From: Pelagibius sp037652055
GTDB taxonomy: Bacteria; Pseudomonadota; Alphaproteobacteria; Kiloniellales; Kiloniellaceae
Length of the DNA: 64,000 bases
Reading direction: 5' to 3'
Assembly (NCBI RefSeq): GCF_037652055.1
Contig: NZ_JBBKAH010000012.1
Coordinates: forward strand, 180,532-244,531
The stretch's first letter is position 1. Every line of letters starts with the position of its first letter. The notes under the pieces are model-generated. The model had not been told where the DNA came from. It searched no databases and saw only the letters and a list, made by a program, of their open reading frames with translations. Position numbers and translations under genes: made by a program. Below, in pieces: positions 9,916-19,197 of this stretch.

Positions 9916-12900
9916 ATGGTCACAGGCCCACTGGATACCCCGCGTGAACGCGTCAATACCTGCCCGGAAGTTGCCGACGAGATCAAGAACACAACCTGCT
10001 ACATGTGCGCCTGCCGTTGCGGGATCAACGTCTACCTGAAGGACGGCAAGATCCGCTACCTGGAGGGCAATCCCGATCACCCGGTGAACAAGGGCGTGCT
10101 CTGCGCCAAGGGCTCGGCGGGCATCATGCAGCACTACTCGCCGGCGCGGCTGACCAAGCCGCTGCTGCGGGTGGGCGAGCGCGGCAGCGGCGAGTTCAAG
10201 GAAATCGAGTGGGAAGAGGCGCTGGCTCTGGCCGTCGACTGGCTGGGCGATGTGCGCCGTCGTGACCCCAGGCGTTTCGCCTTCTTTACCGGTCGCGACC
10301 AGAGCCAGTCTCTTACCGGCTGGTGGGCGGCGCAGTTCGGCACGCCGAATTTCGCCGCCCACGGCGGCTTCTGTTCGGTCAATATGGCCGCGGCCGGTCT
10401 CTACAGCATCGGCGGCGCGTTTTGGGAGTTCGGCGAGCCCGATTGGGACCTGACGCGCTACTTCATGCTGTTCGGCGTTGCCGAGGACCACGATTCCAAT
10501 CCTATCAAGGCCGGCCTCGGGCGCATGAAGACGCGCGGCCAGGCGAAGTTCGTCTCGATCAATCCGGTGAAGACCGGCTACTCCGCCATCGCCGACGAAT
10601 GGGTCGGCATCCGCCCCGGCACCGACGGGCTGTTCGTGCTGGCGCTGATCCACGAACTGCTGAGAGCCGAGAAGATCGACTGGGATTTCCTCGGCCGCTA
10701 CACCAATGCCACCTGGCTGGTGATCGACGATCCGGGCGGTGCCGAGGACGGCCTCTTCGCGCGCGACGCCGAGGGGCGGGTGCTGTGCTGGGATGCCGAG
10801 CGCCAGGTCCTGGCGCCGGCCGAAGATGCGACGGTGAAGGCCGCCGCGGTCGGCCGCCGCCAACTCCCCGACGGCCGCGCGGCGGTACCCGCCTTCGAGC
10901 TGCTGGCCAAGCGCTACCTCGATCCGGCCTACGCGCCCGAGGCGGTGGCGGCGCAGACCGGCGTCGCGGCGGCGACCATCCGGCGCATCGCCGCCGAACT
11001 GGCCGAAGCGGCTTTCGAGAAAGAGGTCGTGCTCGACGTTCCCTGGACCGACTGGGCGGGGCGCAAGCACGACAAGATGATCGGCCGCCCGGTCTCGATG
11101 CATGCCATGCGCGGCATCTCGGCGCACTCCAACGGCTTCCACAGCTGCCGCGCCATCCACCTGCTGCAGATGCTGCTGGGGTCGATCGACTGTCCCGGCG
11201 GCTTCGGCTACAAGGCGCCCTTTCCGAAGCCGATCCCGCCCGGTCCGAAGCCGGCCGGCAAGACGGTGACGCCGGGCCAGCCGCTGGGCGGCATGCCGCT
11301 CGGCTTTCCGACGGGGCCCGAAGACCTGCTGGTCGACGAAGACGGCAAGCCGACACGACTCGACAAGGCCTACAGCTGGGAGCATCCGCTGGCCGCCCAC
11401 GGCCTGATGCACATGGTCATTCACAACGCCTGGGCGGGCGATCCCTACTCGGTCGACGTGCTGATGATGTACATGGCGAACATGGGGTGGAACTCCGCCA
11501 TGAACGTCCAGGGCACGCTGCACTACCTGACCGACAAGGACCCCGAGACCGGCGACTACAAGATCCCCAAGATCATCTACTCCGATGCCTACTATTCGGA
11601 GATGGTGCCCTATGCCGATCTCATCCTGCCGGACACCACCTACCTGGAGCGCTGGGACTGCATCTCGCTGCTCGACCGCCCGATCAGCAGCGCGCACGGG
11701 CCCGGCGACGCGATCCGCCAGCCGGTGGTGCAGCCCGACCGCGACGTGCGGCCGTTCCAAGACGTCCTGGTCGACCTCGGCGGGCGGCTCGGCCTGCCGG
11801 GCTTCACCAATGACGATGGCAGCGCGAAGTATCCCGGCGGCTACCCAGACTACATGGTGAACCACGAGCGCGCGCCGGGCATCGGACCCCTTGCAGGCTG
11901 GCGCAATCCCGACGGCAGCGGGCAGGGCACCGGCAAGCCGAACCCGGATCAGCTGCAGCGCTACATTGAGAACGGCTGCTTCTGGACCCACAAGCTGGCG
12001 CCGGATCAGCTCTACTTCAAGCACGCCAACAAGGGCTACCTGAGCTACGCCAAGTCGATGGGCTGGCTGCCCAGCGAGGCTCAGATCACGCTGCAGCTCT
12101 ACAGCGAGATCCTGCAGAAGTTCCGCCTCGCCGCGCGTGGCCATGGGCCCGTTCAGCCGCCCGACAGCGAGCGGGGGCGCATCGAGGCCTACTTCGACCC
12201 GCTGCCGATCTGGTATCCGCCCTTCGAGGAGGCGGCGGTCGACCTGGACGAATACACCCTCCATGCCATCACCCAGCGGCCGATGCACATGTACCACTCC
12301 TGGGGCTCGCAGAACGCCTGGCTGCGCCAGATCACCGCGCGCAACCGTCTCTTCGTGCATCCCGAGACGGCGGCCCGTTTCGGCGTCGCCGACGATGACT
12401 GGGTCTGGGTCGTCAGCCACCACGGCCGGGTAAAGGGCCAGGTGCGCCTCATGCACGGGGTGAACCCGAACACCGTGTGGACCTGGAACGCCATCGGCAA
12501 GCGGCGCGGCGCCTGGGGCCTGGATGCCGACGCGCCCGAGAGCAACAGCGGCTTCCTGCTGAACCACATCATCTCGGAGCTGCTGCCGCTGCGCGAAGGC
12601 GGTCACCGCTACTCCAACTCGGACCCGGTGACCGGGCAGGCGGCCTGGTACGATCTGCGCGTGCGCATCGAGAAATGCCTGCCCGAGCACTGCGGGGCGA
12701 CCGAGCCCATGATGGCCCCGGTGAAGGCGCCACCGCGCCGCGGCCCCCGAGGCCTTGACGACGACGGCCTGCACCTGCGCTACGGCGAGGAACTGAAATG
12801 CCGCAAGGACGCCGTCGACGGCGAGGGCAGCCGCTTCCAGGAATGGATCGGCAACCGCCACGAAGTGGCGTTGACCGTCAGCGGCGTCGCCGACGGCAAA

Positions 12901-12969
12901 GGCAATGTGAAGAAGGGCAACGTGAAGAAGCCGGCCGCCGGCGGCGGCAGTGGGGACGGTGAGGCATGA
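9916..12969 (+). CDS. soeA: Sulfite dehydrogenase (quinone), molybdopterin catalytic subunit SoeA
   Basis: A 1017-residue molybdopterin oxidoreductase of the DMSO-reductase superfamily. The N terminus carries a [4Fe-4S] motif (CYMCACRC from about residue 33, with the fourth cysteine in VLCAKG). A cysteine at residue 153 in GGFCSVN is the likely molybdenum ligand. There is no Tat signal, so the enzyme faces the cytoplasm, as known for SoeA. With the next two genes it forms SoeABC, which oxidises sulfite to sulfate and passes electrons to quinone. AGGGAGG four bases before the ATG at 9916 fixes the start over a TTG three bases earlier. The C-terminal tail has a short lysine repeat (GNVKKGNVKK). 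Other superfamily members are similar, but the exporter and TIGR02186 neighbours favour sulfite. Confidence 0.85.
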   Translation: MVTGPLDTPRERVNTCPEVADEIKNTTCYMCACRCGINVYLKDGKIRYLEGNPDHPVNKGVLCAKGSAGIMQHYSPARLTKPLLRVGERGSGEFKEIEWEEALALAVDWLGDVRRRDPRRFAFFTGRDQSQSLTGWWAAQFGTPNFAAHGGFCSVNMAAAGLYSIGGAFWEFGEPDWDLTRYFMLFGVAEDHDSNPIKAGLGRMKTRGQAKFVSINPVKTGYSAIADEWVGIRPGTDGLFVLALIHELLRAEKIDWDFLGRYTNATWLVIDDPGGAEDGLFARDAEGRVLCWDAERQVLAPAEDATVKAAAVGRRQLPDGRAAVPAFELLAKRYLDPAYAPEAVAAQTGVAAATIRRIAAELAEAAFEKEVVLDVPWTDWAGRKHDKMIGRPVSMHAMRGISAHSNGFHSCRAIHLLQMLLGSIDCPGGFGYKAPFPKPIPPGPKPAGKTVTPGQPLGGMPLGFPTGPEDLLVDEDGKPTRLDKAYSWEHPLAAHGLMHMVIHNAWAGDPYSVDVLMMYMANMGWNSAMNVQGTLHYLTDKDPETGDYKIPKIIYSDAYYSEMVPYADLILPDTTYLERWDCISLLDRPISSAHGPGDAIRQPVVQPDRDVRPFQDVLVDLGGRLGLPGFTNDDGSAKYPGGYPDYMVNHERAPGIGPLAGWRNPDGSGQGTGKPNPDQLQRYIENGCFWTHKLAPDQLYFKHANKGYLSYAKSMGWLPSEAQITLQLYSEILQKFRLAARGHGPVQPPDSERGRIEAYFDPLPIWYPPFEEAAVDLDEYTLHAITQRPMHMYHSWGSQNAWLRQITARNRLFVHPETAARFGVADDDWVWVVSHHGRVKGQVRLMHGVNPNTVWTWNAIGKRRGAWGLDADAPESNSGFLLNHIISELLPLREGGHRYSNSDPVTGQAAWYDLRVRIEKCLPEHCGATEPMMAPVKAPPRRGPRGLDDDGLHLRYGEELKCRKDAVDGEGSRFQEWIGNRHEVALTVSGVADGKGNVKKGNVKKPAAGGGSGDGEA

Positions 12970-13709
12970 CCAGCCTGCCGCGCAATCCCGGGCCGGTGAA
13001 GCTCGGCCTGGTGATCGACCTCGACATCTGCGTGGGCTGCCATGCCTGCGCGGTAAATTGCAAGGAGTGGAATGCCTCGGGCCATTCCGCACCGCTGACC
13101 GACAGCGATCCCTATGGCGCCGATCCTTCCGGCGTCTGGTTCAACCGCATCCACACCTTCGAGGTGGTGCAGGACGACGGCAACAGCCGCACGGTGCATT
13201 TCCCCAAGTCCTGCCTGCATTGCGAAGAGGCGCCCTGCGTCACCGTCTGTCCGACCGGCGCGTCCTACAAGCGCGCCGAGGACGGCATCGTGCTGGTCAA
13301 CGCGGAGGCCTGCATCGGCTGCAAGCTGTGCTCCTGGGCCTGTCCCTATGGCGCGCGCGAGTACGACGCCGATGCCGGGGTGATGAAGAAGTGCACGCTC
13401 TGCGTCGACAAGATCTACAACGAGAACCTCGAGCCGCGCAGCCGGGTGCCGGCCTGCGTATCGACCTGCCCGGCGGGCGCGCGCCACTTCGGCGACCTTG
13501 GCGATGCGGACTCCGAGGTCTCCCGCCTGGTCGCCGAGCGCGGCGGCTACGAGCTGATGCCCGAGCAGGGCTGCAAGCCGGTCAACCGCTACCTGCCGCC
13601 GCGGCCGAAGCAGGCGCCTGAGCCGCCGCCGGCCGGCGAAGCGCCGGCGGCCGAGGTCGCGCCCGCCGGGCTCCTGGCCCGCTGGGTCGACCGCATGCTG
13701 AGCCACTAG
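12966..13709 (+). CDS. soeB: Sulfite dehydrogenase iron-sulfur subunit SoeB
   Basis: A 247-residue electron-transfer subunit with four ferredoxin-type cysteine clusters: CVGCHACAVNC, CLHCEEAPCVTVCP, CIGCKLCSWACP, and CTLC paired with ACVSTCPAGA. This is the DmsB/NrfC pattern of four [4Fe-4S] centres carrying electrons from SoeA to the membrane subunit. Its ATG overlaps the soeA stop (ATGA), so the two are coupled. There is no signal peptide, which agrees with cytoplasmic location. The last 40 residues are proline- and alanine-rich. Confidence 0.9.
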   Translation: MTSLPRNPGPVKLGLVIDLDICVGCHACAVNCKEWNASGHSAPLTDSDPYGADPSGVWFNRIHTFEVVQDDGNSRTVHFPKSCLHCEEAPCVTVCPTGASYKRAEDGIVLVNAEACIGCKLCSWACPYGAREYDADAGVMKKCTLCVDKIYNENLEPRSRVPACVSTCPAGARHFGDLGDADSEVSRLVAERGGYELMPEQGCKPVNRYLPPRPKQAPEPPPAGEAPAAEVAPAGLLARWVDRMLSH

Positions 13710-13720
13710 GGGGAGAGGCC

Positions 13721-14722
13721 GTGCATCCGGCGAAGTCCGTCATTCTCTTCACCACCGCCTCGGGCGCCGGCTATGGCCTTCTCGCCTGGCTCGGCGTGCT
13801 GGCGGCGCTCGGCCTCCTGCCGGCGGAGCGCTGGCTCGGCGTCGCCGGTTTCGGGATCGGCCTCGGCCTGGTGGTTCTGGGCCTCTTGTCTTCGACCTTC
13901 CACCTCGGCCATCCGGAGCGTGCCTGGCGGGCGCTGTCCCAGTGGCGCTCTTCCTGGCTGTCGCGCGAGGGCGTCGCCGCGGTGGTGACCTTTCTGCCGG
14001 TCGGCATCTTCGCGCTGCTGTGGGTCGTCGCCCAGACCAACAGCGGCGCGGCCGCGGCTGTCGGCCTGCTCGCCAGCGTCTGCTGCGCCGTGACGGTGGC
14101 CTGCACGGCGATGATCTATGCCTCGCTCAGGACCATCCGCGCGTGGTCCAATGCCTGGACGCTGCCGGCCTATCTCGCGCTCTCGGCGTTCTCCGGCGCG
14201 CTGCTGATGAACCTGCTGCTGCAGCTCTGGGGCTTGCCGCTGGCGCGCGCCTTCGGCTGGGCGGTGCTGGTCCTGGCGGTCCTCTCCGGCGCGATCAAGC
14301 TGGGCTACTGGCGCAGCCTCGCCTCGCAAGAAGGCGCCAGTACGGCGGAGTCGGCGACCGGTCTCGGCGGCGCCCCGGGCGGTCGAGGCGGCAGTCCCGG
14401 GGGCGGCTCCGGGGGAGGCCAGGGGCGGGTGCGGCTGCTGGAAGCGCCGCACAGCGAATCGAATTACCTGCTGCAGGAGATGGGTTTCCGCATCGCGCGC
14501 AAGCATGCCGCCAAGCTGCGCCGCATCGCGCTGGTCGCCGGCTTCCTGCTGCCCATCGTCTGCGTCATCCTGGGGCTCGCCCTGGGTGGCGCGGTGCCGG
14601 CCGTCCTGGCGGCGCTGGCCGCCGTGGCGGCGATGGCACTCGGCCTGGCAGTCGAGCGCTGGCTGTTCTTTGCCGAGGCCAAGCATGTGGTCACGCTTTA
14701 CTACGGGGAAAGCCGTGCCTGA
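13721..14722 (+). CDS. soeC: Sulfite dehydrogenase membrane anchor SoeC (DmsC-like)
   Basis: A 333-residue integral membrane protein with about eight hydrophobic helices, resembling DmsC. It anchors SoeAB to the inner membrane and passes electrons to the quinone pool. SSTFHLGHPERAWRALSQWRSSW (starting near residue 49) has the conserved histidines and charged residues of the family. A glycine-rich loop around residues 215-230 (GGAPGGRGG and following) is an unusual low-complexity insert. The start is GTG, with GGGGGAGAGG close upstream, 11 bp after soeB. Confidence 0.88.
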   Translation: MHPAKSVILFTTASGAGYGLLAWLGVLAALGLLPAERWLGVAGFGIGLGLVVLGLLSSTFHLGHPERAWRALSQWRSSWLSREGVAAVVTFLPVGIFALLWVVAQTNSGAAAAVGLLASVCCAVTVACTAMIYASLRTIRAWSNAWTLPAYLALSAFSGALLMNLLLQLWGLPLARAFGWAVLVLAVLSGAIKLGYWRSLASQEGASTAESATGLGGAPGGRGGSPGGGSGGGQGRVRLLEAPHSESNYLLQEMGFRIARKHAAKLRRIALVAGFLLPIVCVILGLALGGAVPAVLAALAAVAAMALGLAVERWLFFAEAKHVVTLYYGESRA

Positions 14723-14854
14723 CCTCCGATGACAATAATCGTACTTCAATCGCCTGATTAAGAATGCTTTTATAGCGATGCTGTATCCCGGACGGTAAGC
14801 TTCAGCCACTCAGGTAAGGTCCCGCGCGGCGGGGCTGCGTGAAAGCCGATTTTG

Positions 14855-15775
14855 ATGAACATCTACCTGCCCATCGCAGAGATCTCTGTGAATGTGTTTT
14901 TGCTGTTGGGCATGGGTGGAGCCGTCGGCTTTCTTTCCGGACTGTTCGGCGTTGGCGGCGGCTTTCTGATGACGCCGCTGCTCATCTTCATCGGCGTCAC
15001 GCCGGCGGTCGCGGTGGCGACCGAGGCCAACCAGATCGTCGCGTCCTCGGTTTCCGGCGTGCTGGCGCATTGGCGGCGCGGCAACGTCGACTTCCGCATG
15101 GGCATCGTCCTGCTGGTGGGCGGCACGCTGGGGTCGGTCTTCGGCGTCTGGCTGTTCGGCTTCCTGCGCGGCCTCGGCCAGCTCGACCTCGCGATTTCGC
15201 TCTGCTACGTCGTCTTTCTGGGCGTGGTCGGCAGCCTGATGTTCCTGGAGAGCAGCCGGGCGCTGTTCCGCCGCCGGCGCCAGATCGATACCCGGCGCAA
15301 GCTGCACCAGCATCATTGGATGCACGGCCTGCCGTTCAAGATGCGCTTCCGCAAGTCGAAGCTCTACATTTCGGCCCTGCTGCCGATCATGATCGGCTTC
15401 GTGGTCGGCATTCTGGCCGCCATCATGGGTGTCAGCGGCGGCTTCATCATGGTGCCGGCGATGATCTACCTGCTCGGCATGCCGACCTCGGTGGTGGTCG
15501 GTACCTCGCTGTTCCAGATCATCTTCGTCACCTCCACGGTGACCTTCCTGCAGTCGGCCCACAACCAGACGGTCGACGTGATCCTGGCGCTCATCCTGCT
15601 GACCGGCGGGGTCATCGGTGCCCAGATCGGCACCCGCTTCGGCACCCGGCTGCGCGGCGAACAGCTGCGCGTGCTGCTCGCCCTCATGGTGCTGGCGGTT
15701 TGCGGCAAGCTGTGCTTCGATCTCGTAGTGACTCCCGATGACCTCTTTGTCCTCGGCGTGGCGGGAGCGCACTGA
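14855..15775 (+). CDS. TauE/SafE family sulfite exporter
   Basis: A 306-residue inner-membrane transporter with two repeats of the TauE/SafE fold. The glycine-rich signature occurs twice: GLFGVGGGFLMTPLL near residue 29 and IMGVSGGFIMVPAMIYL near residue 190. A basic, histidine-rich cytoplasmic loop (TRRKLHQHHWMHGL) separates the halves. Family members export sulfite, sulfoacetate or related anions. The position after soeABC argues for sulfite export as a second line of detoxification. The ATG at 14855 is preceded by an in-frame TTG; neither has a strong ribosome site. It is about 130 bp from soeC and one base from the next gene. Confidence 0.88.
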   Translation: MNIYLPIAEISVNVFLLLGMGGAVGFLSGLFGVGGGFLMTPLLIFIGVTPAVAVATEANQIVASSVSGVLAHWRRGNVDFRMGIVLLVGGTLGSVFGVWLFGFLRGLGQLDLAISLCYVVFLGVVGSLMFLESSRALFRRRRQIDTRRKLHQHHWMHGLPFKMRFRKSKLYISALLPIMIGFVVGILAAIMGVSGGFIMVPAMIYLLGMPTSVVVGTSLFQIIFVTSTVTFLQSAHNQTVDVILALILLTGGVIGAQIGTRFGTRLRGEQLRVLLALMVLAVCGKLCFDLVVTPDDLFVLGVAGAH

Positions 15776-15776
15776 T

Positions 15777-16520
15777 ATGCACCTGCGTGCCGTCCTGCTG
15801 TCGATCGCCGTCATGCTGCTGGCGCTGCCCGGTTTCGGGCAGACCCCGTTGATCGCCGACCTCTCGGAACACCAGATCCAGATCACCACCGGCTTCGTCG
15901 GCACCGACGTGCTGCTGTTTGGCACGGTGGAGCCCGACAGCAACGTCGTGGTGGTGGTGCGCGGGCCGGAGGAGCAGACCACGGTATGGCGCAAGGCCCG
16001 CTTCGCCGGCATCTGGGTGAACGACCGGCGGGTGGTGTTCGAACGGGTGCCGAGCTTCTACGCGGTGCGCAGCAATGCCCCGCTGGACGCGATCGCCAGC
16101 AACGTGACCCGCGCGCGCCACGGCATGGGGGCCGAGTTCCTGCGCCTGCGCCCGGAGGACGAGACGATCAGCGCGCAGGACGTCAGCGTCTTCCGCAATG
16201 CGCTGATCCGCAACAAGCAGCGGGAGGGGCTGTTCGCCTCGGGCGGCGACAACATCACCTTCCTAGGCGGCCAGCTGTTCCGCACCCGGCTGCATTTCCC
16301 GGCCAACGTGCCGACCGGGTTCTATGACGTCGAAGTCTTCATGCTGAAGGACGGGCACGTGATCCATGCCCAGACCACGCCGTTGATCGTGCGCAAGGCC
16401 GGTCTCGGCGCCGACGTCTTCTTCTTTGCGCATAACTATTCGGCGCTCTACGGCATCATCGCGGTGCTGCTGGCGGTGGCCGCCGGCGTGCTCGCCGCCT
16501 TCGTCTTCCGCAAGAGCTGA
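15777..16520 (+). CDS. TIGR02186 family membrane protein (Alph_Pro_TM)
   Basis: A 247-residue protein with an N-terminal signal sequence, an extracytoplasmic domain of about 190 residues and a single C-terminal membrane helix ending FVFRKS. This is the architecture of the alphaproteobacterial TIGR02186 / Alph_Pro_TM family, often found next to TauE/SafE exporters. Recognisable pieces include HQIQITTGFVGTDVLLFG and VVVRGP. The ATG at 15777 lies one base after the exporter stop. Function is not established; the context suggests a periplasmic partner of the exporter or of sulfite metabolism. Confidence 0.8.
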   Translation: MHLRAVLLSIAVMLLALPGFGQTPLIADLSEHQIQITTGFVGTDVLLFGTVEPDSNVVVVVRGPEEQTTVWRKARFAGIWVNDRRVVFERVPSFYAVRSNAPLDAIASNVTRARHGMGAEFLRLRPEDETISAQDVSVFRNALIRNKQREGLFASGGDNITFLGGQLFRTRLHFPANVPTGFYDVEVFMLKDGHVIHAQTTPLIVRKAGLGADVFFFAHNYSALYGIIAVLLAVAAGVLAAFVFRKS

Positions 16521-16526
16521 GGCGCC

Positions 16527-18575
16527 TCAGGCCGGCACGGCGCCCTGCGGCGTGGGGGGCATATCCTCGCGGGCCTGCCAGGCCAGGGCGTGCAGCGTGG
16601 CCATCGAAGTGGGATCGCCCAAGAGGTCGCGCTTCTCGTCCCGGCTGAGACTGCCGGCGCCGTTCTCCTGCACCCGCGCGATGAGGCCGTCGAGGCGCAG
16701 CCGCTCGCTCTTGCTGCGCGGCTGGCGCTCCAGCAGGGTGCGGTGCAGGGCATTCATGAAGGGGTCGGTGATGACCTGCTCGAAGAGGGCCGGCGATGGC
16801 GCCGGCGTTTCGCTGCGGGCGGAGAGGTTGCGCGCCAGCAGCTGCAGGACGCGCGGCGGGTCGGTTTCGGCGGGCGTCAGGAACAGGCCCCAGGCCTTCA
16901 GCTTCAGCCCGACGTCGATGCGGCTGGTGAAGCGCGACAGCGGGATGGAGAGCAGCGGGCCGGCCAGCACCGGGGTTAGCCAGATGAAGAAGCCGGGTAT
17001 ATAGAGGTAGCTGATCGTGCCGACCACGATCGCGATCAGCGTATGGGCCCAGTGCGCCGCGATGGCCTCGTGCCAGGAGGTCTCGTCGTCGTCGCGCTTC
17101 TGCGGTGCCCAGCGCACGCTGCGCCCGGCCAGGATGGAGACGATGAAGCTGCTCTGAAACAGCATCAGGATCGGCGCCAGCAGGATCGACATCAGGCTTT
17201 CCAGCACCACACTCACGGCGGCTCTGAACGCGCCGCCATGGGCCAGCAGGCGGCGGCGCTCGCCGAACAGGGCGAAATAGCCGAGCAGCTTGGGCAGGTA
17301 GAGAATGACCAGCGTGATGGCCAGCAGTGTGGTGGCTTCGAACTCGTAGGACACCGGCCAGTTGGGGAAGAGGTCGCCCTCGATGAAGTAGCTGTGCTCG
17401 GTCCGCGATTGCAGCCAGGCTTCCAGGCCCGACAGTGCCAGCAGCAGCAGCCACATGAGCGACGACAGGTATGACATCACGCCCATGCCGAGGTGCAGGC
17501 GGCTGAGCGGGCGAAGGCCGCGGGCGGCCAGCACGCCCATGTGCTGCAGGTTGCCCTGGCACCAGCGTCGGTCACGCTTGGCATGGTCGATCAGGGTCGG
17601 CGGCGGCTCCTCGAAGCTGCCGCCCAGGTCGTCGGCCAGCCAGACCTCCCAGCCTGCCCGGCGCAGCAGCGCCGCCTCGACGAAATCGTGGCTCAGGATC
17701 TCGCCGCCGAAGGGCTCGCGCCCCGGCAGCACCGGCAGGCCGCAGTGGTCGACGAAGGGGCGCACGCGGATGATCGCATTGTGGCCCCAGTAGTTTGAAT
17801 CGCCCTCCACCCAGTAGCTGAGACCGGCGATGAAGGTCGGTCCGTAGACGCTGCTGGCGAACTGCTGGCTGCGGGCGAAAAGCGTCTCGCGCATCACCGG
17901 CACCGGCGGGACCTGGATGAGGCCGACCCGCGGGTGGCGGTCCATGCGGGCGACCAGGCGGGTCAGGCAGTCGCCTGACATCACGCTGTCGGCGTCCAGC
18001 ACGACCATGTACTCGTAGCGATAGCCCCAGGATTCGCAGAAGTCGGCGATGTTGCCGCTCTTGCGCGCCAGGTTGCGCGGGCGGTGGCGGTAGAAGATCT
18101 CGATGCGTCCGGCGAACTCGCGGTTCAGCCGGCTCCACGCGAGCTCTTCGGCGAGCCAGACATCCGGATCGGTGCTGTCGCTGAGGACGAAGAGATCGAA
18201 GCGCCCGGAGGTGTCGTTCTCGCACAGCGAGTCGAGGGTCGCCTTCAACCCGGCGATGACGCGCTCGGGATCTTCGTTGTAGATCGGCATGACCAGTGCC
18301 GTTCTGGAAGGTGCGCCGGCGCCGCTGTCGACAGCGCTCTGTGCGCGCCGGCGCAGGCCGATGAGGCGAACGATGAAACCGAAGACCGAGATCCAGCAGG
18401 CGGTCGTGATCCAGGCGAAGAGCGCCGAGAAGATGACGACGATTGCCAGTTCCAGCAGCGAGAAACCGTCGGCGGAAAGGATGGTGCCCAGCACCAGGGC
18501 CGCCGCGCTGGTCGAGGCCAGCACGAGGAACAGCAGCAGCAGGCGCCGGCGCCGAAATCGGTTGCGGACGGTCAT
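16527..18575 (-). CDS. opgH: Glucans biosynthesis glucosyltransferase OpgH
   Basis: A 682-residue inner-membrane GT2 glycosyltransferase that builds the beta-1,2-glucan backbone of osmoregulated periplasmic glucans from UDP-glucose. Two N-terminal helices precede the cytoplasmic catalytic domain, with MVVLDADSVMSGD as the metal-binding motif and RDRRWCQGNLQH as the acceptor-site motif. Several helices follow (residues about 370-520), then a soluble C-terminal part. It is shorter than the 847-residue E. coli protein because the long N-terminal extension is missing, which is common outside enterobacteria. It is last in the opg operon and ends six bases from the converging soe cluster. Confidence 0.93.
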   Translation of the reverse strand: MTVRNRFRRRRLLLLFLVLASTSAAALVLGTILSADGFSLLELAIVVIFSALFAWITTACWISVFGFIVRLIGLRRRAQSAVDSGAGAPSRTALVMPIYNEDPERVIAGLKATLDSLCENDTSGRFDLFVLSDSTDPDVWLAEELAWSRLNREFAGRIEIFYRHRPRNLARKSGNIADFCESWGYRYEYMVVLDADSVMSGDCLTRLVARMDRHPRVGLIQVPPVPVMRETLFARSQQFASSVYGPTFIAGLSYWVEGDSNYWGHNAIIRVRPFVDHCGLPVLPGREPFGGEILSHDFVEAALLRRAGWEVWLADDLGGSFEEPPPTLIDHAKRDRRWCQGNLQHMGVLAARGLRPLSRLHLGMGVMSYLSSLMWLLLLALSGLEAWLQSRTEHSYFIEGDLFPNWPVSYEFEATTLLAITLVILYLPKLLGYFALFGERRRLLAHGGAFRAAVSVVLESLMSILLAPILMLFQSSFIVSILAGRSVRWAPQKRDDDETSWHEAIAAHWAHTLIAIVVGTISYLYIPGFFIWLTPVLAGPLLSIPLSRFTSRIDVGLKLKAWGLFLTPAETDPPRVLQLLARNLSARSETPAPSPALFEQVITDPFMNALHRTLLERQPRSKSERLRLDGLIARVQENGAGSLSRDEKRDLLGDPTSMATLHALAWQAREDMPPTPQGAVPA

Positions 18576-18588
18576 GACGGTCGGTCGG

Positions 18589-19197
18589 TCAGGGAATGAT
18601 CAGCACAGCGATCAAGCTGAGACAGGCCGCCAGTCCCTGAACGGAGCGGCTCACCTGCAGCCCGCGCAGGCGCGCGGCGTGACGCTCCATCTCGGGGCGC
18701 AGGGTGGGCTGCCAGGAAGTCAGATCCTGCGCCGGCATCACCAGGCGGCGGCGTGCGGGCGTTCCCCAATCGCGGCCCATCCGAGCGGCGTCGCCGGACG
18801 ACATCGCCCGCTCGGCCAGGACGAGGGCGACGCGGCCGCGGGCGCTGCCCTGCGCGGCGGGCGCCTCGGCATTGGTGAACTCGGCCGCCAGGCTGCGGTC
18901 GACCGCGGCGATCACCTCCGCCCAGCCCGGCTCAGCGCTGGCACCGCGCGCCAGCAGATCGCGGGCGGCGGCGGCCGTGATGCGGCTGCGCCGTGCCTTG
19001 TCCATGGCGCCGGCCGCCTGCAGGTAACGGTCGATGCGCAGCGCAACCGCGCTGTGTGGCTGGTCTTTGGACGGCGTAGCAGCAGGGCTGCCGCCCAGCG
19101 CCTCGGCGGGGACGGGGCCGCAAGTTAAAGTGTCCAGGCTCTCCGGCGCGATGTGCATCCGGGGATCGGTCGGGATGTCGGTCAGGCGCGCTTCCAC
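18589..19197 (-). CDS. Small C-terminally anchored membrane protein between opgG and opgH
   Basis: A 202-residue protein I do not recognise. It is mostly alanine- and arginine-rich soluble sequence ending in one hydrophobic helix (GLAACLSLIAVLIIP) at the extreme C terminus. I chose the GTG at 19197, which overlaps the end of opgG by 16 bases and has TGGAG six bases before it. The first internal ATG (19158, MHIAPESL) has no ribosome site but is an alternative. The tight packing between opgG and opgH suggests a role in periplasmic glucan synthesis, perhaps as an assembly or regulatory partner, but that is inference from position only. Confidence 0.72.
   Translation of the reverse strand: MEARLTDIPTDPRMHIAPESLDTLTCGPVPAEALGGSPAATPSKDQPHSAVALRIDRYLQAAGAMDKARRSRITAAAARDLLARGASAEPGWAEVIAAVDRSLAAEFTNAEAPAAQGSARGRVALVLAERAMSSGDAARMGRDWGTPARRRLVMPAQDLTSWQPTLRPEMERHAARLRGLQVSRSVQGLAACLSLIAVLIIP

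Noticed and set aside
9712..13092. An open frame of 1126 codons on the minus strand opposite soeA
   Set aside because: It mirrors soeA codon for codon in GC-rich DNA, has a composition dominated by alanine, glycine, arginine and valine, and shows no motif or ribosome site.
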